A program made the translations under genes and the position numbers. From assembly GCA_016271365.2 (NCBI GenBank), contig CM057452.1:1240029001-1240093000 (forward strand): a stretch of 64,000 bases of DNA, in the 5' to 3' direction. Shown piece after piece: positions 1-11,886 of this stretch. The DNA comes from Neoceratodus forsteri (Eukaryota; Chordata; Ceratodontiformes; Ceratodontidae). A model generated the notes under the pieces. That model saw only the letters and a program-made list of their open reading frames with translations, was not told the origin of the DNA and ran no database searches. Positions within the stretch are counted from its first letter, which is position 1, and each line of letters starts with the position of its first letter.

Positions 1-1461
1 GGAGGAGGGCAGATGTGATTCCCCTTCACAAAAGTGGGAGCAAGGCAGAAGCAGGAAACTACAGACCCGTAAGTTTGACCTCAGTGGTAGGGAAAATGAT
101 GGAATCACTTCTGAAAGAAAGAATTGTTGAGTACCTAGAGGCCAGAGGGGCACAGGACCAAAAGCAGCATGGATCTACAGCAGGAAGATCATGTCAGATG
201 AATCTAATAGAGTTCTTTGACTGGGTGACCAAAGTAATAGAACAGGGAGAGGCTGTGGATATGGCCTACCTAGACTTTAGCAAGGCATTTGACACTGTCC
301 CACACAAAAGATTGATAATCAAGTTAGCCAGCCTGGGAGTGGGTCCCAGGGTGGTAGCCTGGGTAGCAAACTGATTGTACAACAGGACACAAAAGGTAAT
401 AGTGAATGGAACACATTCTGAAGAAAGGGGGGTCACTAGTGGAGTACCTCAGGGCTCAGTACTAGGTCCAGTCCTCTTTAACATCTTTATAGGTGACATT
501 GCAGAGGGTCTGGAGGGAAAGGTATGCCTCTTTGCAGATGACACAAATATCTGTAACAGAGTTGATACACAAGGAGGGGGTAGAAAGGATGAGAAGGGAC
601 TTGGCAAGGTTGGAGGAATGGTCAGACATATGGCCACTTAGATTCAACACAAAGAAGTGCAAAGTAATGCACCTGGGAAACAAAAACCCAGGAGAAGAGT
701 ACACAATAGCAGGGGAGGTACTAACAACAACAAAAATGGAAAGGGACCTAGGGATAATCATATCAGATGATCTAAAGGTGGGTAAGCAATGTGAGAAGTC
801 AATAAGGAGAGCCAGGGGGATACTGGGATGCATATGAAGGGGCATCACAAGTAGAAAAAGGGAAGTGGTTATCCCTCTGTACAAACAGTTGGTGAGACCC
901 CATCAGGAGTACTGTGTGCAGTTTTGGAGACCTCATCTATGCAAGGACATAGAGAGGATGGAAGCAGTCCAGAAGAGGTCAACTAAAATGGTGCAGGGTC
1001 TGCATCAGAAACCATATGAAGAGAGACTGAGAGAGCTTAATATGTATATCCTTGATGAAAGGAGGGATGGGAGGGACATGATAGAAATGTTCAAGCACCT
1101 CAAGGGAATCAACAAAGTCCAGGAGGGTAGCATCTTTCAGAAAAAGAGATGTGTAAGAACAAGGGGGCACAATTTAAAGATAGAGGGGGGACGGTTTAGG
1201 GGTAATGTGAGGAAATTTTTTTTCACAGGAGAGTGGTGGATGCATGGAACCGCCTTCCTGGAGAGGCTGTGGGGTCTAAAACAGTGGAGGAATTCAAACA
1301 TGCATGGGATAGACATAAGGCAATTATAGTGGGGGGGTGGCAGGAAGTAGGCTGTTGGTTAACTAAAATCTGCAGCTTATCCAGTAGGTAGGGAAATGGG
1401 CAGACTGGGTGGGCCAAGTGGTCCTTATCTGCCATCAAAGTCTATGTTTCTATGTTTCTAT
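1..1461 (+). mobile_element. CR1 LINE, 3' part (5' end outside window)
   Basis: Non-LTR retrotransposon of the CR1 clade. The window opens inside the reverse transcriptase domain and runs to the natural 3' end. That end is a short direct repeat of TCTATGTT at about 1441-1461, the usual kind of CR1 terminus. The 3' untranslated part (about 1330-1440) is closely matched by the second copy at 47840-47961, including the block GGGCAGACTGGGTGGGCC, so both belong to one subfamily. The coding part is broken and cannot be active. Confidence 0.92.
15..1329 (+). pseudogene. CR1 reverse transcriptase, broken
   Basis: Remnant of the CR1 ORF2 protein, which nicks target DNA and reverse-transcribes its own RNA. 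The fragment starts in the fingers region (NYRPVSLTSVVGKMME), passes motif A (LDFSKAFDTVPHKRL, about 270-315), motif B (GVPQGSVLGPVLFN, about 440-485) and motif C (FADD, about 530-543), then the thumb and C-terminal region to 1329. A stop at 372-374 separates motif A from motif B. Further frame changes lie near 560-640 and at 836. The endonuclease domain would lie upstream of the window. CR1 is the only family that fits the SKAFDTVPHKRL signature together with this 3' end. Confidence 0.9.
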
Positions 1462-1724
1462 GACCAGTGGAGTGCTTACAGCTAGTGTTATAAAACCCTA
1501 GTCATTATCCATGTGAGCGCTTACCAGACTAGCACCATATAGTGCGGTGCTATTCTGCATGACCCTGTCTCTCAGGAAAGTCTAAGTTGTCAGCAGGAGG
1601 CAGCCAACAAGAAGCTGCTGAAGTCCACCATGGGGCCCAGAAGGGCACGCAGGCTGAAATAGGCTGCATACACCGCATGCTCCCGCACCACAAGCAGCAA
1701 CAGCATGAGCACCCTTGTTCATGA
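1462..1724. other. No gene seen, unassigned
   Basis: I see no open frame with family resemblance and no clear repeat in this stretch between the CR1 3' end and the tandem array. Confidence 0.5.
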
Positions 1725-2535
1725 GCTGGGGTCATAGGAAGGCTGCATAGAAAATTTGGGATAAAAATATTAAAAAACAACAATGCTATGAGTGTGCCTT
1801 GGAAATTTTCATCTCTCACTCATAACTTTGGTAATTTTCAATCCTTTGACCCCAAATTTTCAACATAGCCATTTTTTCATACCACCTTATGAACATGACA
1901 GCTACCATTTATAAAATTCTGTCTGATACATGTTTTTGCACCTGCAGTGCAAAATTACCTTTCCTGGATGGATTTGAGCATCTTTACCCACTGGTTTCCT
2001 GAGGTGGGGTCGTTAGAAAACTATGTTGAAAAAGTGGTGTAAATATGTGGTAAAATGACCACGTTATGAGTGAACTATGAAATATTTCAACCTTCACTCA
2101 TATCTTCAGTAATTTTGTAAGTTTTTCCACCAAACTTTCAGCATAACCTTTTTGGGACCCCACTTCATGAACAAGGGAGCTGAAAGTTTTTAAAATATAT
2201 GTCAAAAGGTGATTTCACAGTTGCTGCACAAAATCACATTTTGGGTGGGATTTGAAAATGTTCACATACCGGGTTTATAAGGTGCGGTCTTAAGGAGGCT
2301 ATTTTGAAAATTTAGTGCAAGAAATATGGTAAAATGACCATATTATGAGTGTACATAGAAATATTTCAACATTCACATATAACTTACCTAATTTTAATAT
2401 TTTGACTCAAAACCTTCAACATAGCGATTTTTTCACACCACCTCATAAATGTGACAGGTGTTGTTTTACAAATTCTGGACAAGACTTTTTTTCACACTTG
2501 TGGTATGAAATGACATTTGCATTTTAATACTGAGG
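1725..2535. repeat. Tandem array, unit about 279 bp, three copies
   Basis: Three diverged copies of an AT-rich unit. The anchor TATGAGTG occurs at 1787, 2065 and 2344, giving spacings of 278 and 279 bp. In each copy it is followed by a variant of a 'CATATCTTC..TAATTTT' block and then by 'TTCAACATAGC..TTTTT'. The phrase TGGTAAAATGACCA precedes the second and third anchors. Identity is moderate, so the array is old. No coding frame is conserved between units. Confidence 0.85.
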
Positions 2536-3082
2536 GGTTGAGAGGTGTGGCAGCTACAGCTGTGTGTATGTCTAACAGTGTGCAAGCATATCTGTGGCTA
2601 CAGAACCACTGGCCCATAGGGACCTGGGCTTCGCAGACAAAAGAACTCTTATAATTTGGGTATTAATAATTTGGGTATTGTGGATTTGTATCTTCTGCTG
2701 CATGGGCCTGTGCTTCTACACATAGAAGTAGTGTTGGGATTTGAGTACCACTGATTTCTCCTTGCAGTCAGAAGTGAATGTGTATGTCTTGTGGTGTGCA
2801 TACCACATATAGAAACCCACAAAGGTAGCACATCAGTGCTACTGCATTTGTATCATCTGGAAACTATTGTATGATGTTTCTTACCTAATTATGGCTGTCT
2901 TTGATTGCTTGTGTGGTCTTGTCCCAGGAACACAGTAACGTAGAATTTGTCAAAAGATAAGGACCAGCCTACCTTGTCTGCCCATTTTTCCCTGCCTATA
3001 GTATGACCACAGATCCTACTTGATTTCTGGCACATTCATCACTCTCTTCACTTTCCTTAAGGCTCCCTTATGCCTATCTTAG
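2536..3082. other. No gene seen, unassigned
   Basis: Mixed-composition sequence without a supported gene or repeat. It ends at the 3' terminus of the L2 relic on the minus strand. Confidence 0.5.
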
Positions 3083-4918
3083 GCGAGGCAAGGAAATGCA
3101 AAGTTTATTTCTAGGGCACCCAATCCCAGAGGCTCCGGGCACCTTACACTTACAATAAGCAAGGGAAATATAAGGAACAGTAAACTTAATAAAAACAATA
3201 AAATAAAATACAGCAGTGAATGGAAATAAACAGCATTAAAACAGTAAGTCTCTCTAAGGCAAGTTATTAAAAACCAAGTCAGATCTCCTGGCCCCGGAAG
3301 GCCAAAGAAAATAAATGGGCCTTGAGACTGCACTTGAAGGTCTCAACCGATGGGGCCTCCCTGACAGATGGTGGCAACGCATTCCACAAGACTGTGCTGG
3401 TAACACTAAATGCCCTGTCAATGGCAGTTCTTAGCCTGGTCCTGGGAACTTCAAGGAGGCACCTGTATGAGGAGCAAAGGGAGTGGACTGAGGTGGCCTG
3501 TGTCAGAAGATCAGCCAGGGAGCCAGGGTCTAGTCCATGTAGGGCCTTATAGGTGAGGAAATACACCTTGAAGATAACCCTCCACCTGACCGGCAGCCAG
3601 TGCAGTTCCCACAGCACCAGGGTCACATGACAGGACCTCGAAAGACCCATCAGTATCCTGGCAGCTATGTTCTGCACCAGCTGCATTTGACAGAGGGTAC
3701 CTCCAGAGACCCCAAAGTAAAGAGCATTACAGTAATCAAGCCCAGATGTCACAAAGGCATGCACAAGCATGGCCAGGTTTTCAGGTGGAACTAAAGGTTT
3801 TATCCTAGCAATGTTCCTCAAGTGGTAAAAACAACTTTGGACAACAGATGATACCTGAGATTCAAATGTCAGCCTGTCATCCAGGAACACGTCAAGATCT
3901 TACACCCTAGGGGAGGCCATCAATGGTGCTGTCTAAAGAAAAGGACCAAAGGCCACAACAGAGGCACTCCCATCATGCCCTCAGCCCGGCTCAAGCACTA
4001 GGACCTCAGTTTTGCCAGGAGTCAGTCACAACCAGCTGGAGGACATCCAGTCATTGATCTTGGCCAGGCAGGTGTTTAGCGCTTTCACAGCATCTGACGT
4101 TCCAGTAGCAAAGGACAGATACAATTGGGTATCATCTATATAGCAGAGAAAACCCACATTGTATCACCTAATGAGCTCTTCCAGGGGCAGCAAATGCACT
4201 GCAAACAGCATCGGTGACAAGATCGGCCCCTAAGGTACTCCACACGGCAAGGTCCTCTGGGAGGAGGAGAAATTCCCCATCATCACCCGTGGCAACCTAC
4301 TGGAAAGATAAGATAAGACTCAAACCAGCTGATGACAGTGCCAGCAAGTCCACAGTACTCTCTGAGGTGATCAAGAAGCACAATGTGGTCTAGAGTCTCA
4401 AAGGCTGAAGAGAGATCATGAAGATTGAGAATTGACCTGTCTCCTCTATTTCTAGCCTTGAGGAGGTCATTATGCACCCTGACTAATGCTGTTTCAGTGC
4501 TGTGCCTAGCTCTGAAACCAAACTGGAGTGGCTCATAAATGTAAAGTCACAAGGTGCTCCTCAAGCTGTTGCACCGCAATTTTCTGAACAACTTTTCCCA
4601 AAAACTGGAGGCTGGAGATTGGTCGGTAATTTGCCAGTATATCCCAGTTGACAGATGACTTCTTCAGAAAGGACCTAACCAGAGCCTCTTTCAAGGAATC
4701 TAGAAAGACTCCCTCTGACAGTGAACACTGGGCAGTCAAGGTGAACACTGGGCCTCTGGAACCAACACATCTCATCAGAAAATGTGCTGGTGCCAAGTCC
4801 AGTTCACAATATGTGTGCTTCAGCTTAGAGATGAACTCAATGATCTGAGCCACCTCCACCAGTTTAAACTCCTCACAGACAGGCGGAGCACCTCTGCCAC
4901 ATCCAAGGCAATTGCTTC
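3083..4918 (-). mobile_element. L2-clade LINE, RT to 3' end
   Basis: 5'-truncated L2-like LINE read on the minus strand. The 3' untranslated region, about 3083-3290, reads toward 3083 and contains a 'GTAAGTGTAAGGTGCCCGG' phrase and a terminal 'AGAAATAAA', as expected of an L2-type tail. Upstream it abuts a CR1 relic at about 4918 without an obvious target duplication. The coding part is described separately. Confidence 0.85.
3279..4859 (-). pseudogene. L2 reverse transcriptase, broken
   Basis: Remnant of the L2 ORF2 reverse transcriptase. In minus-strand order the fragments are: fingers with LANYRPISSLQFLGKV (about 4600), motif A-like LHDLSSAFETLDH (about 4400, where the family has a second Asp), motif B GVP.GPILSPMLF (about 4235-4205), motif C YIDDTQLYLS (about 4155-4125), and a continuous C-terminal piece of about 200 residues (3890-3279). 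That last piece has LDYCNALYFG, the line WLPVRWRVIFKV and LWNALPPSVREA, all typical of L2. Stops and frameshifts separate the pieces. Confidence 0.87.
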
Positions 4919-5187
4919 AACTCTTATGCATTATTGAACCCCACCACTATTTTTGCCCCCACTACCTCTGCTGGAAGACTGTTCCCTGACTCTACCACTC
5001 TTTCTAAGAAGAAGTACTTCCTCACTTCTCTCCTGAATCTTCTCTCCTCCAGCTTCTTATCATGCCCCCTTGTATCTGAGCATCTTTTTTTTCTGAAAAA
5101 TATTTCCCTCTTGTACCTTGTTTACTCCTCTGAGGTATGAAAATGTCTCTGTCATATCCCCGCTCCTCTCTTCCAGGGTATACATGT

Positions 5188-6083
5188 AAGGGAGTGTCTT
5201 TCTGTCATGCGCCCCCTGGCACCCCTTCACACACCAACCTATCTTGGAGTCAGCCTGGGTTTTTTTGGGCACAATACACAAATTGAACACCAGTAATAGG
5301 TATTGGCACCTCCACCTGGGGCAGGGGTATATAAGGCTACCTAATATGGCCCTAACCTCCCCCCAAGAACAAATATAATTTTCTCTCCTGCACACAGATA
5401 ACTTTTCCCCACACAATAGTAATACCCACCAGGCAATAACCATAAATACCAATTGTAAAATAACCTAACAACTGATTTATCATAGTGAAGGGGTGAAGGG
5501 GAAGCAAAGAACTTAGAACAAACACTTTTGATTTCCTCAATTTTCACTACCCAGCCCCCATACCACCCCCACAGGTGCACCCGGCTTTCCCCAATGGCAG
5601 TACAAGTTGTTACTGTCTATTGTGGTGGATACCTCACTGGGTTGCTGGTGGCCAACGAGATGACAAAAGGGTGAAAACAATTTTGGGATACTGTGGGAAC
5701 AACAGTCTTTTGAACTTGAAGAAGCAGAACTCGGTAAGGGTCCCCAATTGGGTTCCAAAACAAGTAATATAGTAATTTTTCAATCTTCTGCCTGGGCTTC
5801 TCCTGCAGATTGACAAAGTCCACCCCTTTTATATCTAGCTAACTAACTTCTTTGAAAATAACTCGTCCCTCTTTCTCTACCTTGCTGACGAACAGGAAGA
5901 TGTGGCAGCAGTGGCCATGGAGCTGAAAGAGGGAGCCCTGGCCCAAATTCTGCCAGGAGCTGCTGAAAGGAAGCCCTCTGGCCCTGTTCCAACAGTCCAG
6001 GTGACTGGAGGCAGAATAGAGACAGAGAGTCAGCAAGGGGAGTAGCGGTAAGCTCCACATGGGGGTAGGGGGCTTACATAAAT
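5188..6083. mobile_element. Insertion of about 0.9 kb inside CR1, unclassified
   Basis: The CR1 relic is collinear on either side of this block, so it is a later insertion; edges are known to within some 20 bp. It has no convincing coding region. A TGTCATGCGCCCCC start at about 5203 and a CA dinucleotide near the right edge would suit a solo LTR. I cannot show a 4-6 bp target duplication, so that reading is only a suggestion. Confidence 0.5.
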
Positions 6084-7010
6084 ATTTAGGTCCTTTAATC
6101 TTTCCTTATAGGGCTTCTGATGCAGACCATGCATCATTTTCCTCTGGACTGCTTTCACTCTATTTCCTTTCTGAGATGTTGTCTTCAGAGCTGGACATTG
6201 TACTCAGGGGAGGGGGATCTTACCAGCGATCTATACAGAGGCAACACCATCTTCGTCTTTCAGCTGGTGATTCCACTCCCTATGCATCCCAGCATCCCAC
6301 TTGCCCTCTCAACTGCCTTGTAGCACTGCCTGGCCACCTTTAGGTTATCCAATATAATCATCTCCAGTTGTTTCCTGCTTTACGGTTGTCAGTACCATCC
6401 CCCATTTTGTACTCTGGCCCTGTATTTCTGTGCTCCAAGTGCATTATTTTGAAGTTTTTCACATTGAAACCCAGATGCCATAACCCCTGACCACAACTCA
6501 AGTTTTCTCAGGCCGATTCTCATCTTTTTCACCCTACTGGAATGTCCATCCTATTGCAGAGTTTGATATCATCTGCAAAGATGCAGACCTTCCCTTCCAG
6601 CACCTCTGTAATGTCACTCATAAAGACATTAAAGAGGACCAGTTGCAGTGCTGATCCTTGAGGCACCCCGCTTGTCACCGTCCCTTCCTCTGAATGAATT
6701 CCATTTACCATCCCCCTCTACCACCTATCCCTTAACCAATTTCTTACCCAGTTTACCACTTTTGAACCCACTCCTATGTTATCCAGCTTACTTATTAGTC
6801 TCCTATGTGGAACAGTGTTGTATATCTTGTTGCAATTTAGGTAGGTTTTGTCCACCACTCCACCCAGATCTAGTTCCTTGGTCAGCCACTCATAAAACTC
6901 TGTCAGATTCATTTGAAATTACCTCACTCCTGTGAATCCATGCTGTTTTAGTTCTTGTAACATATTGGATTCAAGATATTCCACAATCCTTTCTTTCACA
7001 GGAAGTCCAA

Positions 7011-7380
7011 AACAGGAGCCGCACATTGACTGAGGTGCTCACAACAGATGCAAAAAACAAACAGTAGCAATCAGGCACTCACCCCTCTGAGTAAAGAAAT
7101 GATTCTGCTCTGCAGAAGTGGGCACAAACACCAGCCACTAACTCTAGGTGCATGTATCTTCTTACTGGAACTTTGTCGGGTAAAGTATGTATGTACCAAG
7201 GAATGTGGGAGGGCTGTACTATCTCTTTACTTCTCTGTTGTGTTTTATTTTATTGTGTTTTTACCTAAAAAACTAATAAAGCATATTAAATAACAAAAAA
7301 GAAGCCAGTGCAAAACTGCTATTGCACTGACTGCTGCAGAGCAGCATTGTTTCTCTACTCAAAGGGATGAGTGCACAATT
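7011..7380. mobile_element. Inverted-repeat (MITE-like) insertion inside CR1
   Basis: Small non-coding insertion with two inverted arms of about 43 bp: 7073-7115 and 7333-7375. The arms share a block reading CCCCTCTGAGTAAAG...TGCTCTGCAG on one side and its reverse complement on the other, with a handful of mismatches. The arms lie inside the insertion rather than exactly at its ends. I cannot define the target duplication, so the superfamily is open. Confidence 0.65.
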
Positions 7381-7645
7381 TCTCCTCATTGTCCAATCCA
7401 TTCTTTTAACAGTGATTCCATTAACTTTCCTATCCTCAAAGTCAGGCTGACTAGCCTATAATTGCCACCTTCTTCCCTGTTACCACTTTTGTGAAGTGGG
7501 ACTACAACTGCATTCCTTCAGTCCTCCGGGACCACTCCTGTTTCATACAAACTGTTAAACAGAGCTGCCAGTGGTGCAGTCAGTGCCTCCCTGAGCTCCC
7601 TCAATACCCTTGGTTGGACCCTGTCCTAGGGTTGGAAACCCTACC

Positions 7646-9443
7646 ACCAGATTTCCCCACTTTTGTGGTGGTGAATAGAACCATACTGTAACTGGTGCAA
7701 TAATGTTTTCTTGCAAAAAATAAATAAGCGCAGTAAACCACTCTGACCATGAGTTTCTTGAGAATTAATTCAATTCCCAGATGCAATGAAAGGCATTTAT
7801 CTCTTGGTCTCATTCCTTCCAATTCACACATGGTGTGCACTAATTCTTTAGAAACAATGCCCACAATACATTTACCATACCCGGGAAGTATATTTGTAAA
7901 CATATACTCAGAACTGTGAAACTGAGTAACTATGTCAGATCACAGCACACTGAACACCACCAGCCCACAGATCTTTTTGTTTTGTTAATATTTGGTCTGA
8001 TTGCCTGGGTCTATTCATACACTGCCTTCGCAGGTAACACACGCACATTGTGTCAGCCAGCATGGACATGTCAAACAAAATGTAAAAATGTCCCCCACCT
8101 TCCATGGACAAAGAGAAAAAAACTGAAATTTTGAATTTTCTTTTTTGTAATTTAATAAACTTTGATAATCTAAGTAATTTCAGAGCAATATCTGTTCCAC
8201 TCAACCCTGCTCTTAGATAGTTTCTGGACTCACAGATCAAACAATGACTCAGCTGGAGTGGAGCTAATGATATGTATGGTCTTGTCATTCTTGTTAAAAT
8301 ATCAACCATTTTGCATGGTTTGACTGGCTAGCCAGATTCAATTTGAGTTGAACTGGGTTTCCAAGATGCTTTTGCTAAGTGTGCTTCTGCCCAGCAAATA
8401 ACTGAACCCCCAAAGTTTGAACTGTTCAATATTTTTGCAAAGTGTTAATTTTAGCATTTATATGAATTGATTTCCAGAACTATTCACTAATAGAACAATA
8501 TGTTCAGGGAAGCTGAAACAAAAATGCATTGTCAATTTTCTCAGAGTGTATTGAACCATAACCTCTTTGTTTTATTTGAATGTCCAGACACACAGTGCCC
8601 CCTTTTTTGTTGTTCCAAAAGCTTAAATTCTCACCGTATGTTATTTAAATGTTGGTAGAGATGGAGTTTTATCTATTCTGGTCTCCCTTCTCTTTGTACT
8701 GCCTTTCAGCTTCCCTCTGATATGGCTGCCGATTTCCAGTGCAGAGTGACAGCGACAGGTGGAGGCAGATATACTAGGCTACCATTAGCTTCTCAATAGC
8801 AGTTTCCCTTCAGTGCTGGACATGATCCAGAGTATTAATGCCACCAAACTGTGCAGTGTTTGTTCATATCAACCAATTAGGCAACCCCATTCTATAGCTA
8901 TGTGCTTTGTAAGTTATGAGAACACTGTCTATGTTCCTGAAATGCTATGGTCTCCAGAGTTTCTCCAGTTCCCAGAGCTTAAGTTCTGACCTGATTTTTG
9001 GTAACTCAGGTGACAGATGGCTCGCACAATAATGTACACTGCTATGACAAATCAAAATATGGTGTTTCACCTGTCTTTTTAATGACCATGCTTTTATGAG
9101 ATTTACACAATAATGAAAAGTAAAATAAGTACAGCTGCACATATATTGAAATCTTTAACTCTCAGATGGGTTTGCATTTTCTCACTAATGCCTGAAACTA
9201 TTTTCTCAAATTTGTTAACTTCAAAGTCAATTATGTTTTAGGAGCAGTCAAGCTTGAAGTACGGGATATTACAAAACTAACAGTACTAGTCACTGAGTCT
9301 CTCACTCATGGCTTTTACCTCCCTACAACTTACTGTACCTTCTTAATTCTGATTTCATTTAACTAAGACCATTACAAATGTATGTAGTTTTAACAATGCT
9401 GTACATACACTAATAGTGTAGCTGTGTTTTGTATTAGACCTTT
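7646..9443. other. No gene seen, AT-rich unassigned DNA
   Basis: About 1.8 kb with only short incidental open frames and no family resemblance that I can defend. It may be a decayed repeat or unique sequence. Confidence 0.5.
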
Positions 9444-9510
9444 TGGCCCCTATGTACAAAAGGGTTGTGTGGCACTAACCATGTTAGTATGTAGTAATAG
9501 GTATAATAAT

Positions 9511-9690
9511 ATGTCACTGCCTCACCATAGTGGTCCCCCTCCCCCTCCCCCAATCACCTGCTTTTCCTAATATATCATTCCCTGGCTCTAATGAAACCTG
9601 TGCCCCTGATCACCTGTCTGGTGTAATAAAATATAATTTCCTGATACCTAGTGGCCCCTCACCCCCTCTGATCACATAGCAGAACCCCCT
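9511..9690 (+). repeat. 60-bp minisatellite array, left arm of copy A
   Basis: Three units in exact 60-bp register. The phrase around CATTCCCTGGCTCTAATG begins equivalent positions at about 9514, 9574 and 9634. The units share TATAATAATATATCATT..CTGG..CTAGTGG..CCCC. Confidence 0.75.
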
Positions 9691-10049
9691 CCCTCTCCTG
9701 CCCACTCAAGTCCCTCCACCCCTGGTACCCTATTTATCCAAGCAGGCAGTGCCTCCCTTGCAGAGGTGGTGATCAGCAGACCCCTTCCTCTCAACACCAT
9801 GTCTGACTACCATCTAAGTGACAGGGAGTAAGTGCATGCCACCCATAGAAATAGTAGTTTCTACAGGAGGTTTGTGTTCACTTCCCTTCACACAGGCAAC
9901 AGATTTCCAAGCTGGTGAGTGGTGGGGCTGTGCTGGTTGCCATCTGCATGATGAAGACACTGCCTGCTTGAGTAAGTGGGTGGCTGGAAGGAAGGGGTTG
10001 AGCGGGTTGGATTGGGAGGAAATTCTGCTGCAGAATCATGGGGTTGGGG

Positions 10050-10215
10050 GCACAAGATTCCAGGGAATGACAAATTATTATACCAAGCAAGTGATCAGAG
10101 GGATGGGGGGAACACTACAGCCTGGGAGTGACATATTATAATGACAGTAGGGCAACTGGGGGGATCACTAGAACCAGAGAATGATATATTATTTTACCAA
10201 GCACGCAATTAGGGA
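10050..10215 (-). repeat. 60-bp minisatellite array, right arm of copy A
   Basis: Three units in reverse orientation to the left array and with the same 60-bp period (CAGGGAATGACAAATTATTA at 10061, its variants at about 10121 and 10181). Together with the left array it forms an inverted pair about 0.4 kb apart. Confidence 0.75.
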
Positions 10216-10789
10216 AGTGGAGAATGATGTCATGTTATACTAACATACTAGATGCCAGCAGAGTAGGACTATTGGTCTATCAAGTCTGCTCGTGCTTCAG
10301 CACCCTGATTGGGTACCATAGCCCTCTATCTGTCTGTTGTGAAGCACCTGATCTACAGTCAGTGGAGTATACAGCTCTGCACAATGCCTCTGCACTATCA
10401 TGCATGGAGGCATTATGTGGCATGCAAATAAGCTCATAATAGCATGCAAATGGCCCCTTAGAACCTTGCATGCCTATAGGCTTATTAGCATGTCCTATCT
10501 GAATATGGCCTACAGGAGCAATGTTGCTATCCTGTTTGGGACATACTGGGTTCGATTCTAAAAGCACCCATAGATTAGTGCAAGTTGTGCCAAACACCCA
10601 ACTGTGGCAACCTCCAGGTGCAGCAGAGACACTGCACCAGATTTTTGTACAACAGGTGTCCCTGCAACAAAGTCCCCAGATTTGCTGTAGGTGGGGTACT
10701 GCATCAAACAGGTGGCACACAGGCAAAGTTTGACAGAGGGTGCCATCATGCCCACCCACCTGGTGCACAGCCATCACCTGAACCACAGC

Positions 10790-11560
10790 AAAGGGGGCGA
10801 CCCTGCAACCAGTGTTGGATAGTGCCAGGGAACCTGTTGGAGTGCCTAACAGGCTTTGTTTGACACGGACCACTTTGCCAGGTAGAACAGTGGCACCGGG
10901 CAGGTGTGCCCCAATCAGGCTCACAGACTTGCTGATGGGGTGCTGTTTTGTCTGTCATAAAGTGCAATGCCCATGTATCCCACTGTTGGGGACTATCACT
11001 TAGATACGTGGGCATTGTACAGTAAGCACACACCAACCTGATATGTCACTGATGGTGGTTCACCAAAGCAGAGCTTGGTGGCAGGGATGGAGCTTTCCCA
11101 CTCCTGAACCTATGGGTGCAGGTCCCTTGCAGTCCAACACCCAGCCTCATGCAAGGCACCTGCCAATTAGGGTACCCCTATGGCACCTGGAACTGTGATG
11201 TACCACAACATAGCAGGCTGTGCAGCAGGGGCATGTTGGGATGCCTGTGGGTCCATGTATGGCAGATAGCTGCACCACTCCCCATGCAGCTTGGGAGAGT
11301 CCCTGCTTGTTGGGGTCTAGGACAGCAATGGGACAGCCAGCAGGACTGATCACACCAGGGGGTCTGGGACAGGGTTGATGCCTGCCTACGAAGAAGTACC
11401 CTATCTGTAGATCTCTACGCTGAGTGCTGGCACACTTTCCCAATGCCCCATTTTCCTTGGCACAGCTGTCCGTGTCACACAAAGCTAATAAGGGCACTTT
11501 TGCAGGTCCCTTGGCACTGTCTAACACTGGTATCAGGGTGCCTCCCCCCCTTTGCACATG
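10790..11560. repeat. Inverted repeat pair, arms about 100 bp
   Basis: The arm at about 10790-10890 and the reverse complement of about 11440-11560 share GCAAAGGGGG, then ACCAGTGTT.GA.AGTGCCA, then GCTTTGT.TGACACGGAC in the same order and spacing. Identity is roughly four in five by eye. The intervening 0.55 kb has no supported gene. Confidence 0.75.
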
Positions 11561-11886
11561 TGTAATGTTTACCACAAGGGCTGTTAAACCAGCACTGGGC
11601 TGGTCTAACCACACTTGCAATTTTCGGCAATGGTGGGGCTTTCAAAATCCAAAATTAGGTGATTCGGCAGCTCCACCATGGTGTTAGCTCACTTCTGCCA
11701 TGGAGCACTGTTGTAGCCATCGCAACGATGGCACTAGCCCAGTGGGTGCAGGCGCCTACCCCCAGTGTCACATGGTCCCTTACAAAATTGGGACTGGGGC
11801 AAGGTGCAGCACAAAGAGTCCTTTGTGCCATTTCTCCTTTCCATAAGCCCCTAGTGCCAGACCCAATCTTTTGAAAATTGGGGCCA

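Larger units (their letters stand above)
4919..7645 (-). mobile_element. CR1 LINE relic interrupted by two insertions
   Basis: A CR1 copy on the minus strand, recognisable in three segments that are collinear with the + copy at 1-1461. 7381-7645 is the region before motif A. 6084-7010 holds motif A to the thumb, with GVPQGSALQLVLFN and FADD near 6680-6570. 4919-5187 is the C-terminal region. The gaps hold a roughly 0.9 kb insertion (5188-6083) and a roughly 0.35 kb inverted-repeat insertion (7011-7380). The true 3' tail is missing; the copy stops where the L2 begins. All frames are broken. Confidence 0.85.
9444..11886. mobile_element. Foldback-type non-coding element, copy A
   Basis: A 2.4 kb block with nested inverted symmetry. 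The putative ends are TGGCCCCTATGTACAAAAG at 9444 and, on the other strand from 11886, TGGCCCCAATTTTCAAAAG; most positions agree. Inside are opposed 60-bp arrays (9511-9690 and 10050-10215) and a second inverted pair (about 10790-10890 against 11440-11560). A 70-bp block with CATGCAAATAAGC at 10424-10500 is also found at 57040-57110 in copy B. The open frames here, up to about 210 codons, run through the inverted arms and look incidental. No target duplication was found. Confidence 0.6.

Noticed and set aside
5188..6083. Solo LTR
   Set aside because: TG start and CA near the end are suggestive, but I found no target duplication, poly-A signal pair or second copy. Kept as an unclassified insertion.
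10280..10924. Minus-strand open frame of 214 codons
   Set aside because: It lies across the inverted arms of foldback copy A, shows no domain, and the homologous block in copy B is not open. Low stop density reflects composition.
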